NCBI GenBank assembly: GCA_019187485.1
Contig: JABAQR010000047.1
Coordinates: 55,726 to 119,725 of the forward strand
Length of the DNA: 64,000 bases
Source of the DNA: Lysobacterales bacterium
Lineage (GTDB): Bacteria > Pseudomonadota > Gammaproteobacteria > Xanthomonadales > SZUA-5
Direction: 5' to 3'
This document shows, piece by piece, positions 18,738 to 31,101 of the stretch. The position numbers and the translations under genes are program-made. The notes under the pieces are model-generated. The model worked only from the letters and a program-made list of their open reading frames with translations, had not been told where the DNA came from and searched no databases. Each line of letters begins with the position of its first letter. Positions within the stretch are counted from its first letter, which is position 1.

Positions 18738-19310
18738 TTAGGCCTTCTCCACCTGGCCGAACTCGAGTTCGACTGGCGTGGATCGGCCGAAAATCAGCAC
18801 CGCCACTTTCAGGCGGTTCTTGTCGTAGTTGACTTCCTCGACTACGGCATTGAAATCGTTGAACGGTCCTTCGACCACGCGAACCATCTCGCCGGGCTCG
18901 AACAACACCTTGGGCCTGGGTTTGTCCACCCCCTCCTGCACGCGCCGCAGGATCGCGTCGGCCTCCTTGTCGCTGATCGGCAACGGACGATCGGCGGTGC
19001 CGCCGATGAAGCCCATGACCTTGGGCGTCTCCTTGACCAGATGCCAGCACTCATCGTCGATCCGCAGCGATCGGCCGTCGACCTGGGTCTCGATCTGCAC
19101 CAGCACATAGCCGGGAAAGAACTTGCGCTCGGACTTGCGCTTCTGTCCGTGGCGCATCTCGATGACTTCTTCGGTCGGCACCAGCACCTGGCCGAAACGA
19201 TCCTGCAAGCCGGAGCGACCGATGCGGTCCTCGAGCGAGCGGCGCACCGCATTCTCGAAACCGGAATAGGCGTGCACCACGTACCAACGCTGGGAGCTCG
19301 ACATGGCCAT
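18738..19310 (-). CDS. nusG: transcription termination/antitermination factor NusG
   Basis: NusG binds RNA polymerase and couples it to Rho or S10. The 190-residue product has the NGN domain ([31 protein letters not shown]) and a C-terminal KOW domain ([24 protein letters not shown]). ATG 19310 shares a base with the secE stop (TGATG), so the genes are translationally coupled; ATG 19304 is an alternative. Confidence 0.97.
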   Translation of the reverse strand: MAMSSSQRWYVVHAYSGFENAVRRSLEDRIGRSGLQDRFGQVLVPTEEVIEMRHGQKRKSERKFFPGYVLVQIETQVDGRSLRIDDECWHLVKETPKVMGFIGGTADRPLPISDKEADAILRRVQEGVDKPRPKVLFEPGEMVRVVEGPFNDFNAVVEEVNYDKNRLKVAVLIFGRSTPVELEFGQVEKA

Positions 19311-19693
19311 CAACCCATCATCAGCCGCACGGCCCAGGCCAGCAGCATGTCGATGATCCAGATGAGAATGCCGATGATCAGCACCGCGACGCCGACGATC
19401 AGCGTCGTCTGCCAAGTCTCCTGACGCGTCGGCCACACCACCTTGCGAACTTCGATCTGCGAATCACGCAGGAACTTCTGCAACTGCGCGCCGGGGCCGC
19501 TGGTCAACGCAACGGCGACACCGGCGCCAATGCCGGCGAGCACCATCAGCACGCGCGTCCAGGTTGGCCACTGGTCCGCAAACCAGTAGTAGGTGACCGC
19601 GCCGCCGAAGGCGAGCAACCCCGCCAGCACAAGCTTGGCGATGTCGGGCAAGGCGCCGTTTGCTGAGTGGGTCGGTTCGACTTTAGCGTTCAT
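19310..19693 (-). CDS. secE: preprotein translocase subunit SecE
   Basis: SecE stabilises SecY in the inner-membrane translocon. The 127-residue product from ATG 19693 has three predicted membrane segments (about residues 17-37, 44-64 and 98-120) and the conserved cytoplasmic signature [17 protein letters not shown]. The three-helix form is the gammaproteobacterial type. It lies between tRNA-Trp and nusG, the canonical place. Confidence 0.97.
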   Translation of the reverse strand: MNAKVEPTHSANGALPDIAKLVLAGLLAFGGAVTYYWFADQWPTWTRVLMVLAGIGAGVAVALTSGPGAQLQKFLRDSQIEVRKVVWPTRQETWQTTLIVGVAVLIIGILIWIIDMLLAWAVRLMMG

Positions 19694-19777
19694 GATTTCC
19701 TGGACGCCATCGCCGCGCCCCTTGCGGAACGCGGCGACGGGCTTGCTTGAGCCTGGGCTTGCGCCAGATCCATCAAG

Positions 19778-19853
<76 letters not shown>

Positions 19854-19873
19854 ACGCGACTGGATGCCTGCCG

Positions 19874-21064
<1,191 letters not shown>

Positions 21065-21112
21065 GGCGGCCTCTGCTGCGTGCGCTTGGTTCTGTAGGTT
21101 GATTTGCGAAAA

Positions 21113-21188
21113 TGGTGCCCACGACTGGAATCGAACCAGCGACCTCCTCCTTACCAAGGAGGTGCTCTACCGACTGAGCTACATGGGC
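21113..21188 (-). tRNA. tRNA-Thr (anticodon GGT)
   Basis: 76-base cloverleaf including CCA on the minus strand, with acceptor GCCCATG/CGTGGGC (one G-U pair), anticodon loop TTGGTAA (anticodon GGT) and T arm GGTTCGATTCC. It is the last tRNA before tufB. Confidence 0.97.
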
Positions 21189-21211
21189 GTTGAAATCGAG
21201 TTGCTGCCAGC

Positions 21212-21285
<74 letters not shown>

Positions 21286-21307
21286 CTCGCTGGCTGCAAC
21301 TGGTATC

Positions 21308-21392
21308 TGGTGGAGGGAGGTGGATTCGAACCACCGAAGTCGATGACAGCTGATTTACAGTCAGCCCCCTTTGGCCGCTTGGGTATCCCTCC
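21308..21392 (-). tRNA. tRNA-Tyr (anticodon GTA)
   Basis: 85-base class II tRNA including CCA, with acceptor GGAGGGA/TCCCTCC, anticodon loop CTGTAAA (anticodon GTA), a long variable arm and T arm GGTTCGAATCC. It is the first tRNA of the cluster. Confidence 0.97.
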
Positions 21393-21407
21393 GCGGCTGA
21401 GCTCGCT

Positions 21408-21437
21408 ATTTTCCGGGAACAGGCGCGCACTTGTCAA
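21408..21437 (-). promoter_or_regulatory. promoter of the tRNA-tufB operon
   Basis: On the minus strand a perfect TTGACA (21437-21432) is followed after 18 bases by GAAAAT (21413-21408), 15 bases upstream of mature tRNA-Tyr. A perfect -35 with a weak -10 is plausible for a strong, growth-controlled tRNA promoter. Confidence 0.6.
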
Positions 21438-21534
21438 CCGAGGCGACGTTCCGCAGTCTGCGGAACGGTTCAGGCACCAGAGCAGGCGGCCGATTGCCGG
21501 AAAACGCATGCGCCCCAGGTAGCGGGAAAGGCCA

Positions 21535-22491
<957 letters not shown>

Positions 22492-22497
22492 GAAGCC

Positions 22498-22525
22498 GTG
22501 AGTAGTGAGTGGTGAGTAGTGAGTG
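22498..22525. repeat. two tandem copies of a 14-base unit
   Basis: GTGAGTAGTGAGTG occurs twice head to tail (22498-22511 and 22512-22525) in the lspA-ispH spacer. The unit itself is internally repetitive. It is probably replication slippage; it lies just ahead of the ispH ATG on the minus strand and could affect its translation. Confidence 0.7.
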
Positions 22526-22542
22526 GCAAAAGCCGGCGGAGC

Positions 22543-23061
22543 CTAGCTCTTCCGGGTCCCGGGTCCCGCTTCCCGGGTCCCGAACACCTCGTACACGATC
22601 AGCAGGACGATGCCGACGGTGATCGCGCTGTCGGCCAGGTTGAAGGCCGGCCAGTGCCAGCCATCGTAATGCCAGTCGACGAAATCGACGACATAGCCGA
22701 GCTGAATGCGGTCGATGAGGTTGCCAATCGCGCCGCCAATCAGCAGGGCGAGTGGCAGGCAGGGCAACCACGCACGCGGCGGGCAGCGTCGCAGCCATTC
22801 CAGCAAGGCGAGCGTGATGCCGCTGGCAACGATCAGGAAGAACCAGCGCTGCCAGCCCGGATGGTTCGACAGGAAGCTGAAGGCACCGCCGTAATTGTGC
22901 ACGAGCGTCCAGTTCCAGTGCGGCAGGAAGGCTTCGGACGCACCGTAAACGAGCGCGCCGGTGGCCAGCGCCTTGGTCCACTGATCGAGGCCGATGATGA
23001 TTGCCGACAGCGGCAACCACCACCAGCCGTTGAATCGACCGCGAGGCTCAGAAGCAGCCAC
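22543..23061 (-). CDS. lspA: lipoprotein signal peptidase (signal peptidase II)
   Basis: LspA cleaves prolipoprotein signal peptides in the inner membrane. Four membrane segments and the family motifs are visible: [20 protein letters not shown] followed by YVVDFVDWH, and [11 protein letters not shown]; the catalytic aspartates lie in VVDF and NLAD. I chose the GTG at 23061 because GGGGGA precedes it at good distance, giving 172 residues; it overlaps the end of ileS by 14 bases. ATG 23079 is an alternative. The C-terminal tail is encoded by GGGTCCC repeats and is not conserved. Confidence 0.93.
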   Translation of the reverse strand: MAASEPRGRFNGWWWLPLSAIIIGLDQWTKALATGALVYGASEAFLPHWNWTLVHNYGGAFSFLSNHPGWQRWFFLIVASGITLALLEWLRRCPPRAWLPCLPLALLIGGAIGNLIDRIQLGYVVDFVDWHYDGWHWPAFNLADSAITVGIVLLIVYEVFGTREAGPGTRKS

Positions 23062-25852
23062 GGATTTCCCCCGCACCATCGACGTTGTCCACGCAGCGAC
23101 CACAGAGTTCCGGATGCGCGACATGGGTGCCGACATCCGCGCGGTGGTGCCAGCAGCGCACGCACTTGGCGGCCTCGCTGACGCGCACCACGAGCTTGAC
23201 GGCGCCGCCTTCGAGCGCGATCGCGTCGACCGGCGCGGCATCGCTGTGCAGGCTCACATCGGAAACGATGAACAGGAAGCGCAGGTCGGCGGCGAGATCG
23301 GCCAGGCCGCTGGCGGCGACCTCCGCGACGTGCAGGTCGACCTCGGCATCCAGGCCGGAGCCGATCCGCTTGTCCCGTCGCAGCGGCTCGAGCGCCTGGT
23401 TGACACCGTCGCGCAGCGCCAGCAGCCGGGTCCAGCGAGCCGCGTCGATGCGCGCATCCGCCGGCAGCGGCGCGAGGCCCTCGTACCAGGTGTGGAACAG
23501 CGGCGAAGTTGTGCTGCGCCCCGGCAGGAAAGACCAGATTTCGTCGGCGGTGAAGGACAGGATCGGTGCCATCCAGCGCGCCATCGCCTCGGCGACGTGG
23601 AACATCGCGGTCTGTCCGGAACGGCGCGCCTGCGAGCCGGCCTGCAGCGTGTACATGCGGTCCTTGAGCACGTCGAGGTAGCAGGCGCCGAGCTGCACGC
23701 TGCAAAAAGTGTGCAGATCCTGGTAGATCAGGTGGAACTGGTACTCGGCGTAGTTCTGCACCACGCGCTGCTGCAACTGCCAGGCCGCATCGACGATCCA
23801 CTGGTCGAAGGGCAGCAGGTCCGCGTGGGCGACGAGGTCGCGCGCCGGGTCGAAGCCGTTCAGGTTGGCGAGCAGGAAGCGGCAGGTGTTGCGGATGCGC
23901 CGGTAGGATTCGGAAACGCGCTTCAGGATCTCGTCCGAGACGCTCATCTCGGCGCGGTAATCGGTGGCCGCCACCCACAGCCGCAGCACGTCGGCGCCGA
24001 GGGTCTTCATGACCTGCTGCGGGGCGACCACATTGCCGGCCGACTTGCTCATCTTCTTGCCGTCGGCATCGACCGTGAAGCCGTGCGTCAGCACCTGGCG
24101 ATACGGCGCGGCGCCGCGCATCGCGCTGCCGGTCAGCAGCGCCGAATGGAACCAGCCGCGGTGCTGGTCGGAGCCCTCGAGGTAGAGATCGGCCGGGGTA
24201 CCGGCCAGTTCCGGACGCGCGTCGACCACGCAGGCGTGGCTGACGCCGGAATCGAACCAGACGTCGAGGATGTCGGTGACTTTCTCGTACTGATCGGCCT
24301 CGTCGCCGAGCAACTCGCGCGGATCCAGGTCGAACCAGGCATCGACGCCGCCCTGCTCGACGCGCTGCGCAACCTGCTCCAGCAGTTCCACCGAACGCGG
24401 GTGCGGCGCCTGGCCGGCCTTGTCGACCAACAGCGCGATCGGCACGCCCCAGGTGCGCTGGCGCGAGATGCACCAGTCCGGGCGCGTCGTGATCATGCCC
24501 TGGATGCGTTCCTTGCCCCAATCGGGAACCCAGCGCACCGTGTCGATGGCGGCCAGCGCGTCGGCGCGCAGTCCCGCCGCCTCCATGCTGATGAACCACT
24601 GCGGGGTGGCGCGGAAGATCGTCGGCGTCTTGTGCCGCCAGCAATGCGCGACGCTGTGGTCGTAGTCGAAGCCGGCGAGCAATCGGCCGAGGCCGCGGAT
24701 GTGCTCGACGATCTGCGGATTGGCCTCGCCGATCTTCATGCCGCCGAACAGCGGCAGGTCCGCAGCGAAGCGGCCGTCGCCCTGGACCGGGTTGATGACC
24801 TCGTCGGTGTAGGACTTGAGGGCGTTGAAGTCCTCGACGCCGTAGGCGGGCGAGGTGTGCACGAGACCCGTGCCGTCCTCGGCGCTGACGTGCTCGCCGC
24901 AGATCAACAGCGAGGCACGCTCGTAGAAGGGATGGCGCGCGTCGACGCGTTCCAGCGCCGCGCCCTGGCAGCGCGCCACGACTTCGCCTTCGAGCTGGTA
25001 GCGCTTCAGGCAGCGCTCGACCAGCGCATCGGCGAGAATGAAGTGTCCGCGCGCGGTGCGCACCAGCGCGTACTCGAGTTCCGGGTGCACCGATACCGCC
25101 TGGTTGGACGGCAGCGTCCACGGCGTCGTCGTCCACACCACCGCGTGACCGTCCGCCACCGGCCCGTTGAGCCCGAAGGCGCGCGCCAGCGCGGCGCCGT
25201 CGGTGATCGGCAGCATCACGTCGATCGCCGGATCGACCTTGTTGGCGTATTCGATCTCGGCCTCGGCGAGCGCGCTGCGACAGTCGAAACACCAGTGCAC
25301 CGGCTTGAAGCCACGCACCACGTGGCCGCGCGCGACGATCTTCGCCAGCGCGCGCAGCATGTCGGCTTCGTAGCGGAAGTCCATCGTGCGATAGGGCTGC
25401 GCCCAAGCGCCGAGCACACCGAGGCGCTTGAAGTCGACGCGCTGGCGCTCGATCTGTTCGCTGGCGTACCTGCGGCACTCGGCTCGAAAGGCGCGCGCAT
25501 CGAGCTTGTGCCCGACCTTGCCGAACTTCTTCTCGATCGCGACTTCGATGGGCAGGCCGTGGCAGTCCCACCCGGGCACGTAGGGTGCGCGGAAACCGGC
25601 CAGCAGGCGCGACTTGACCACGATGTCCTTCAGGATCTTGTTGACCGCGTGGCCGATGTGGATGTCGCCGTTCGCGTACGGCGGGCCGTCGTGGAGCACG
25701 AAGGGCGGACGCCCGGCAGTGGCTTCCTGCAGACGCTCGTAGCGGCCTTCGGACTCCCAGGCGGCGAGCATGCCGGGCTCGCGATGGGCGAGGTCCGCCT
25801 TCATCGCGAACTCGGTGGTCGGCAACTGGATGGTGTGCTTGTAGTCGCTCAC
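23048..25852 (-). CDS. ileS: isoleucyl-tRNA synthetase
   Basis: Class I synthetase charging tRNA-Ile. The 934-residue product has the HIGH motif ([11 protein letters not shown], about residues 65-68), the KMSKS loop ([10 protein letters not shown]), the editing domain between them, and a C-terminal zinc finger ([12 protein letters not shown]...CGRCVDNV). The GTG start at 25852 overlaps the ribF stop (GTGA). Its C-terminus overlaps lspA, so ribF, ileS and lspA are coupled. Confidence 0.98.
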   Translation of the reverse strand: MSDYKHTIQLPTTEFAMKADLAHREPGMLAAWESEGRYERLQEATAGRPPFVLHDGPPYANGDIHIGHAVNKILKDIVVKSRLLAGFRAPYVPGWDCHGLPIEVAIEKKFGKVGHKLDARAFRAECRRYASEQIERQRVDFKRLGVLGAWAQPYRTMDFRYEADMLRALAKIVARGHVVRGFKPVHWCFDCRSALAEAEIEYANKVDPAIDVMLPITDGAALARAFGLNGPVADGHAVVWTTTPWTLPSNQAVSVHPELEYALVRTARGHFILADALVERCLKRYQLEGEVVARCQGAALERVDARHPFYERASLLICGEHVSAEDGTGLVHTSPAYGVEDFNALKSYTDEVINPVQGDGRFAADLPLFGGMKIGEANPQIVEHIRGLGRLLAGFDYDHSVAHCWRHKTPTIFRATPQWFISMEAAGLRADALAAIDTVRWVPDWGKERIQGMITTRPDWCISRQRTWGVPIALLVDKAGQAPHPRSVELLEQVAQRVEQGGVDAWFDLDPRELLGDEADQYEKVTDILDVWFDSGVSHACVVDARPELAGTPADLYLEGSDQHRGWFHSALLTGSAMRGAAPYRQVLTHGFTVDADGKKMSKSAGNVVAPQQVMKTLGADVLRLWVAATDYRAEMSVSDEILKRVSESYRRIRNTCRFLLANLNGFDPARDLVAHADLLPFDQWIVDAAWQLQQRVVQNYAEYQFHLIYQDLHTFCSVQLGACYLDVLKDRMYTLQAGSQARRSGQTAMFHVAEAMARWMAPILSFTADEIWSFLPGRSTTSPLFHTWYEGLAPLPADARIDAARWTRLLALRDGVNQALEPLRRDKRIGSGLDAEVDLHVAEVAASGLADLAADLRFLFIVSDVSLHSDAAPVDAIALEGGAVKLVVRVSEAAKCVRCWHHRADVGTHVAHPELCGRCVDNVDGAGEIRGCF

Positions 25853-26778
25853 GGGCGAACTCCGAGGATGGCGCGTGCCTCGTCGGCATCGCGGCGGATC
25901 TGGGCGGTCAGGGAGGCGAGATCCGGGAAGTGCCACTCTTCCCGCTGCTTCGCGACGAAGTCGATGCTGAGGCGCTTGCCGTAGAGATCGCCATCAAAAT
26001 CGAAAAGATGGACCTCCAGCAGGAGTTCCTTGCCGCCGACTGCAGGCCGGTGGCCCAGACTGGCGACGCCCGGATGACCGGCGAGGCCGGGACCGTCGAC
26101 ACGCACTGCGAAAATCCCGCCGAAGCCGCGCGAGTTCTGCGGCCAGCGCAGATTGGCGGTGGGAAAACCGAGTTGTCGTCCGAGTTGCGCCCCGCGCACC
26201 ACCCGCCCCGAATAGCCATAGCGACGACCCAGTGCGTGTGCGGCACCTTCGAAGTCGGAAGTCAGCAGGGCCTGGCGGATACCCGAGGAGCTGATGCGTT
26301 CGCCATCGACGCTGCGCGCGGCAATCTCGTGCGCGGAAAAGCCGTGCAGCATCCCGGCCGCCTCCAGCAGGTCCAGATCGCCCTCGCGCCCGTGCCCGAA
26401 GCGGAAGCCCGGCCCCACCCACACTTCACGCGCCGCCAGCCGTTGCAGCAGCACGCGTTCGATGAAGCTGCGTGCGGAGGTGCGCGCGAGGGCATCGCCG
26501 AAGCGCAGGCACAGCAGTTGCCCGATGCCGCAGGCGCGGATGCGTTCGCAGCGCTCGCGGAAGGGCGTCAGCCGCAGCAATGGCGCGCGCGCGAAGTGCT
26601 GGCGCGGCAGCGGTTCGAAGCAGACCACGGCTGCGGTCAGTCCCAGGGCCTGCGCACGCCGACAGATCTGCGCGAGCAGCGCCTGGTGCCCCAGGTGAAC
26701 GCCGTCGAAGGCGCCGATGGCAACGACTGCGCCTTGCGGCGTCAGGGGCGGACCGTCGATGGAACGGGCAAGCTTCAT
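25849..26778 (-). CDS. ribF: bifunctional riboflavin kinase / FAD synthetase
   Basis: RibF phosphorylates riboflavin to FMN and adenylates FMN to FAD. The 309-residue product has the adenylyltransferase half ([37 protein letters not shown]) and the kinase half ([48 protein letters not shown]). Length is normal. It starts 70 bases after murJ and overlaps ileS. Confidence 0.97.
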   Translation of the reverse strand: MKLARSIDGPPLTPQGAVVAIGAFDGVHLGHQALLAQICRRAQALGLTAAVVCFEPLPRQHFARAPLLRLTPFRERCERIRACGIGQLLCLRFGDALARTSARSFIERVLLQRLAAREVWVGPGFRFGHGREGDLDLLEAAGMLHGFSAHEIAARSVDGERISSSGIRQALLTSDFEGAAHALGRRYGYSGRVVRGAQLGRQLGFPTANLRWPQNSRGFGGIFAVRVDGPGLAGHPGVASLGHRPAVGGKELLLEVHLFDFDGDLYGKRLSIDFVAKQREEWHFPDLASLTAQIRRDADEARAILGVRP

Positions 26779-26798
26779 GATGCAGCGAAAAAACGAGG

Positions 26799-26804
26799 AG
26801 TATA
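26799..26804 (-). promoter_or_regulatory. possible -10 box ahead of ribF
   Basis: TATACT on the minus strand lies 20 bases before the ribF ATG; no good -35 box is seen at 16-18 bases. If used, the transcript leader would be only about 14 bases, and no Shine-Dalgarno sequence is visible before ribF. Low confidence. Confidence 0.3.
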
Positions 26805-26848
26805 GACGGCGTGTCCCGCGGTGCGGAGCCCGATCCCACCGGGGCGCG

Positions 26849-28411
26849 CTACGCCTGCGTCTGTCGCTCCAGCAGATGCCGCGGCCGCAATCCGAGCAGC
26901 GCTGCGGTGCCGAGATACGCCAAACCAGCGAGCACGCACAGACCCGTCAGACAGAGCAGACGTTGCGAGGCCGCCAGTGCCGGCCAGTCGGGCCCGACGC
27001 GCAGCACAAGCCAGAGCACGACGGCGGCTGCGGCCGTCGCCAACGCCAGACTCAAGCCGTAGCGTGACCAACCACGTTCGCCGTGGTAGACGCCGTCGCG
27101 GCGCAGCCAGCGCAGCAACAGGCCGGCATTGAGGTAGCCGGCGAGTGCGCTCGACAACGCAAGGCCCGCGTGCGCGCCCGGTTTGCCGGACCACCACCAG
27201 GCACCGACCACGATGGCGCTGAAGCCCATGTTGGAGAGCATGCTGGCGATGCCGGCCTTGACCGGTGTGCGCGTGTCCTGGCGCGCGTAGAAGGCCGGCG
27301 CCAGCACCTTGACCGCGATGAAGGCCGGCAGGCCGAGCGCCAGCAGCGACAGGCTCAATGCCGACATGCGCGCGTCGAGGGCGCTGAAACGCCCGTAGCC
27401 GAACAGGGTCCAGAACATCGGCTCGGCCAGCATCACCAGAGCCAGCGTCGCCGGCAACGCGATGAATAGCCCCAAGCGCAGCCCCCAGTCGACCGACTGC
27501 GTGAATCCCTGCGGGTCGGCGGCGGCGTGCCGCGCCGACAGGTGCGGCAGGATCACGGTGCCCAGGGCCACCCCGAACACGCCCAGCGGAAACTCGAGCA
27601 GGCGATCGGTGTAGTACAGCCAGGTGACGCTGCCGGTGACCAGGAAGGAGGCCACGAGGGTGTCGAACAGCAGGTTGACCTGCGCCACCGAGGAGCCGAA
27701 CAGCGTCGGCACCATCAGCTTCAGCACCTTGCGCACGCCGCGGTCGCGCCAGCCCCAGCGCGGCCGCGGCAACAGGCCGAGCGCCATCAGCCCCGGGATC
27801 TGCAGGCCAAGTTGCAGCAGGCCGCCGATGAACACGCCCCAGGCGAGCGCCTTGACCGGCTCGTCGAAGAGTGGAGCCAGCCACAGCGCGGCCGCGATCA
27901 GCGCCAGATTCAGCAGCACCGGCGACAGCGCCGGCAGCGCGAAACGGCTGAAGCTGTTCAGGATGCCGCCCGCGAATCCGGCCAGCGAGATCAGCAGGAT
28001 GTACGGGAAAGTGACGCGCAGCATCTCGCCGGTCAGTGCGAACTTCTGCGGGTTGCCCATAAAGCCCGGCGCAAAGGCGGCGACGAACACCGGCGCCGCG
28101 AGCATGCCGATGCCGACCACCACCAGCAGGATTCCGGCCAGCGTGCCGCAGACGTGGTCGATGAAGCGCCGCAGCGCCTGGGTGTCGCCGGACTGGCGAA
28201 TCTCCGCGAGCACCGGCACGAAGGCGAGAGAGAAGGAGCCTTCCGCGAACAGCCGACGCATGAAGTTCGGGATGCGGAAGGCGACATAGAAGGCGTCGGT
28301 CGCGAGGTTCGCGCCGAACTTCTGCGCGAACACCAGATCGCGGGTAAACCCGAGGATGCGCGAGAGCAGCGTCATCGCGCCGACGAGGGCGGTGGATCTG
28401 AGCAGCTTCAA
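26849..28411 (-). CDS. murJ: lipid II flippase MurJ
   Basis: MurJ flips the peptidoglycan precursor lipid II across the inner membrane. The 520-residue product has about 14 hydrophobic segments and the N-terminal signature STALVGAMTLLSRILGFTRDLVFA, plus the RRLFAEGSFSLAFVPVL segment typical of MurJ. The start is a TTG at 28411 with no obvious Shine-Dalgarno; the reading frame and homology begin there. In relatives it is next to rpsT; here a five-gene operon separates them. Confidence 0.96.
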   Translation of the reverse strand: MKLLRSTALVGAMTLLSRILGFTRDLVFAQKFGANLATDAFYVAFRIPNFMRRLFAEGSFSLAFVPVLAEIRQSGDTQALRRFIDHVCGTLAGILLVVVGIGMLAAPVFVAAFAPGFMGNPQKFALTGEMLRVTFPYILLISLAGFAGGILNSFSRFALPALSPVLLNLALIAAALWLAPLFDEPVKALAWGVFIGGLLQLGLQIPGLMALGLLPRPRWGWRDRGVRKVLKLMVPTLFGSSVAQVNLLFDTLVASFLVTGSVTWLYYTDRLLEFPLGVFGVALGTVILPHLSARHAAADPQGFTQSVDWGLRLGLFIALPATLALVMLAEPMFWTLFGYGRFSALDARMSALSLSLLALGLPAFIAVKVLAPAFYARQDTRTPVKAGIASMLSNMGFSAIVVGAWWWSGKPGAHAGLALSSALAGYLNAGLLLRWLRRDGVYHGERGWSRYGLSLALATAAAAVVLWLVLRVGPDWPALAASQRLLCLTGLCVLAGLAYLGTAALLGLRPRHLLERQTQA

Positions 28412-28769
28412 GGGCGGATCGGGACGCTGTGCGAACGGCGCAGTCTAGTCAGCGTGGCGCCGCCCCGGGGCGAGGCGCGGCGATTGCCCGAAGACGGGCT
28501 GCAACCGCCCTGTTCGCCTCGTGTCGCTTCATCGCTTTTGATCCCGCGAACCGCGAGCGGCCCGCGCATGCACGCGACGTCCACCCCGACTGCCGCTCCG
28601 TCCATCCGATGCGGCCGCTGGTCGAAGATCCATCGCAACGAGTCCTCCCGGCGAACCTCAGGTCACCGCCGTCCGCCCGACGCCGGGCAGCCCCACGGGG
28701 CGCACGCCCCGGCGCGCCACCAGGCGAAGGGCGGCGATCACAGGGCAGCGATGGTCCGAACGTCCCCGC
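28412..28769. other. 358-base spacer upstream of murJ
   Basis: No coding sequence with family similarity, no RNA gene and no convincing promoter or terminator are seen between murJ and the GlsB-like gene. The sequence is as GC-rich as its surroundings. It marks the junction where the accessory operon separates murJ from rpsT. Confidence 0.5.
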
Positions 28770-29027
28770 TCAGGCGCGCTTGAGCACACCGACCACCGCG
28801 AGCAGCACCACCGCACCGATCGTCGCGTTGACGATCGCGCCGATCAAGCCGCCACCGAAGGCGAGACCAAGTACGCTGCCGAGCAGCCAGCCGCCGACGT
28901 AGGCGCCGAGGATGCCGACCACGATGTTGCCGACCAGGCCGAGCCCGCGTCCGCGCATCAGCGTGCCGGCGAGCCAGCCGGCGACGCCACCGATCACCAA
29001 CCAAAGCACCCATGCAGTCAGGTTCAT
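28770..29027 (-). CDS. GlsB/YeaQ/YmgE-family stress-response membrane protein
   Basis: 85-residue, glycine-rich inner-membrane protein with three hydrophobic segments (about residues 5-20, 30-52 and 57-82) and the family pattern [22 protein letters not shown] and [12 protein letters not shown]. Members are linked to stress responses in several bacteria but their biochemical role is not settled. Its ATG overlaps the stop of the histidine-kinase gene (ATGA), so it is the last gene of the five-gene operon. Whether it functions with the signalling genes or only travels with them is open. Confidence 0.85.
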   Translation of the reverse strand: MNLTAWVLWLVIGGVAGWLAGTLMRGRGLGLVGNIVVGILGAYVGGWLLGSVLGLAFGGGLIGAIVNATIGAVVLLAVVGVLKRA

Positions 29028-30595
29028 TCAGCGTCCTCCAGAGTTTGTCGGTCGGCGGGCAACAAGCGTTTCATCCAGTCCACGAAGCGTCCCATCTCCA
29101 GCGGCTTGGCGAGGAAGCCGTCGGCACCGGCGCGCTCGGCAGCGCGGCGCGTGCGGTGGTCGGCGGCACCGGAGAAGACCACGACCGCGCCGTGGTAGCC
29201 GGCCAGACGCAGCTCCTGGGTGACCGCGAGGCCCGAGCGCAGGCCGAGGTCGACGTCGATGATCGCGAGGCCAGGGTCGAGCGCGCGCACGCGCTCGAGC
29301 GCGTGCGCCGGGTCGTGCAGGATCTCCGGCTCGTAGCCGGCATCGCGCAGGGACCACAGCAGCAGCTCGCAGATGTCCGGATCGTCGTCGACGATCAGCA
29401 CGCGCCGGTTGGCGAGCTTGAGTTCCGGCTCACCGGGCACCGCCGGAACCGGCTCACCCGCGGGTCCGGCCGGCGCCTGCGGCAGGCGCACCTCGACGCG
29501 CGTACCCACCCCGACCGCCGACTCCAGCGCGATCCTCCCGCCCATCGAATCGACCAGCTGGCGCACGATCGACAGGCCGAGCCCGGCACCTTCCTTGCCT
29601 TGCTGGGCACCGCGGTTCAGCGGCTCGAAGACCCGTTGCTGGTACTCGGGGGCGATGCCGATGCCGGTGTCGGCCACGGTCATCCGCAGCTCCTGTCCGT
29701 CCCATTCGATGCGCGCCTCGACGCGTCCGCCGGCAGGCGTGTAGCGCACCGCGTTGCTGAGCAGGTTGAGCAGCACCTGGTGCAGCTTGACCGGATCGAA
29801 ACAAGGCGCAGCGGACGTGTTTGCGTGCGCGGCAACCTCGAGGGCCAGATCCTTGCCATCGGCCATCGGACGCACGATCGCGTCGACGTCGGCGACCAGT
29901 TCGTCCAACGCGAACTCGCGTCGCTGCAAGGCATTCGCCTCGACGTGTCCGCTGCGCGCCAGTTCCAGCAGGTTCTCGGCGAGCGCCTTCAAGTACACCG
30001 CATTGCGCTGGATGGCGCCGAGCGCGCGCTGCAACGGGGTGTTTTCCTTGAGATGGGGATGCAGCAAGGCGGCGTAGCCGCCGATCGACGTCAGCGGCGT
30101 GCGCAGATCGTGCGCGAGGGTGTCGATCAGGCGCCGCTGAAAAGCCTGGGTCTCGGCGAGCGCGCGCTCGCGCTCCTCCAGTTCCAGGCGCACACGCTTC
30201 AGCTCCTTGATCGTGCGCGATTTCTCGATGCCGGCCAGCGCCAGTTCGTTCGCGGTCTGCTGGCGCTCCGCCAGTTCGGCATTGCACAGATCGGAATCGG
30301 TGATGACCACGTGGTCGCAGGGCTCGTCCGGCAACCAGTGCAGGGCGACGTGATGACCCTGGGCGAGGTGCACCAGTGGCCAGAAGGCGTGGCGGTCCGA
30401 CTCGGCACCGACGCGCATGTCCGCACACAGGCGCAGCAGCGGCTCGACCTCATTGCCCCGGTACCCGTAGTGCGCGGGATCGCCCTGGATCTCGCGCACC
30501 CGGCCCGTGCGGTCGACGCTGATCACCAGGGGATGCGCCTTCTCGATGAGGTAGCGCTGCAGGATCGTCGACACTTTGTCCGGATAGCGTCTCAT
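29024..30595 (-). CDS. hybrid sensor histidine kinase with C-terminal receiver
   Basis: Cytoplasmic 523-residue signalling protein. Residues 1-120 form an unrecognised, possibly PAS-like input domain without membrane segments; a coiled coil follows (120-155). The dimerisation/phosphoacceptor helix has His162 ([14 protein letters not shown]), the ATPase domain has Asn281 (NAVRYTP), DTGIGIAP and GAGLGLSIV, and the receiver domain (398-510) has VDDDPD, phosphoacceptor Asp447 and Lys497. The ATG overlaps the GTPase stop (ATGA) and its own stop overlaps the GlsB gene. The lack of an output domain suggests it signals to another protein, perhaps in the same operon. Confidence 0.9.
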   Translation of the reverse strand: MRRYPDKVSTILQRYLIEKAHPLVISVDRTGRVREIQGDPAHYGYRGNEVEPLLRLCADMRVGAESDRHAFWPLVHLAQGHHVALHWLPDEPCDHVVITDSDLCNAELAERQQTANELALAGIEKSRTIKELKRVRLELEERERALAETQAFQRRLIDTLAHDLRTPLTSIGGYAALLHPHLKENTPLQRALGAIQRNAVYLKALAENLLELARSGHVEANALQRREFALDELVADVDAIVRPMADGKDLALEVAAHANTSAAPCFDPVKLHQVLLNLLSNAVRYTPAGGRVEARIEWDGQELRMTVADTGIGIAPEYQQRVFEPLNRGAQQGKEGAGLGLSIVRQLVDSMGGRIALESAVGVGTRVEVRLPQAPAGPAGEPVPAVPGEPELKLANRRVLIVDDDPDICELLLWSLRDAGYEPEILHDPAHALERVRALDPGLAIIDVDLGLRSGLAVTQELRLAGYHGAVVVFSGAADHRTRRAAERAGADGFLAKPLEMGRFVDWMKRLLPADRQTLEDAE

Positions 30596-31101
30596 CGCGG
30601 CAGTTCCGCAGTGCGTCGCGCGAGTTCGGCGAAGGCCTCCTCGACGCCATCGCCGGCTTTCGCGCTGGTGCGCCAGGTCGGCAGGCTCTGTTGCAGGCGC
30701 GCGATGTCGTCGGTGGAGACTTCCCATTGCGCGATCAGGTCGAGCTTGTTGACGAGCATCACGACCGGCACGCCGGCGAGTTGCTTCTGCGCCTGCATCC
30801 ACAGGTAGAGCGCGGCGCGCAGGCTGGCACCGCGGGTACCGTCGGCGACCAGCATCAATCCGTGCGCGCCGCGGATGTAGCTGCGATTGAGGCTGTCCAG
30901 CTCGGCCTTGCCGGCGAGGTCCCAGACCACCAGCTTGACCGCGTCGCCGCCTGCCAGTTCGACGCGCTTGCTGTCGACCTTGACGCCGACCGTGGTCAGG
31001 TACTTCTCCGAGAAGGTGCTGTTGACGAAGCGCGAGACCAGGCTGGTCTTGCCGACCGCAAAGTCGCCGAGCAGGCAGATCTTGCGCGCACGCTCAGTCA
31101 T
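30592..31101 (-). CDS. Ras/Rab-like small GTPase
   Basis: 169-residue prokaryotic small GTPase. The G motifs are complete in order: P-loop GDFAVGKTS (12-20), switch I threonine in TTVGVK (36-41), DLAGKAEL (61-68), NKLD (118-121) and SAK (146-148). The residue matching the catalytic glutamine of Ras (Gln61) is Lys65, so intrinsic hydrolysis may be low and need a partner. There is no C-terminal cysteine for lipid attachment. The start lies 8 bases inside the end of the OmpA-domain gene and its stop overlaps the kinase start. Confidence 0.92.
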   Translation of the reverse strand: MTERARKICLLGDFAVGKTSLVSRFVNSTFSEKYLTTVGVKVDSKRVELAGGDAVKLVVWDLAGKAELDSLNRSYIRGAHGLMLVADGTRGASLRAALYLWMQAQKQLAGVPVVMLVNKLDLIAQWEVSTDDIARLQQSLPTWRTSAKAGDGVEEAFAELARRTAELPR

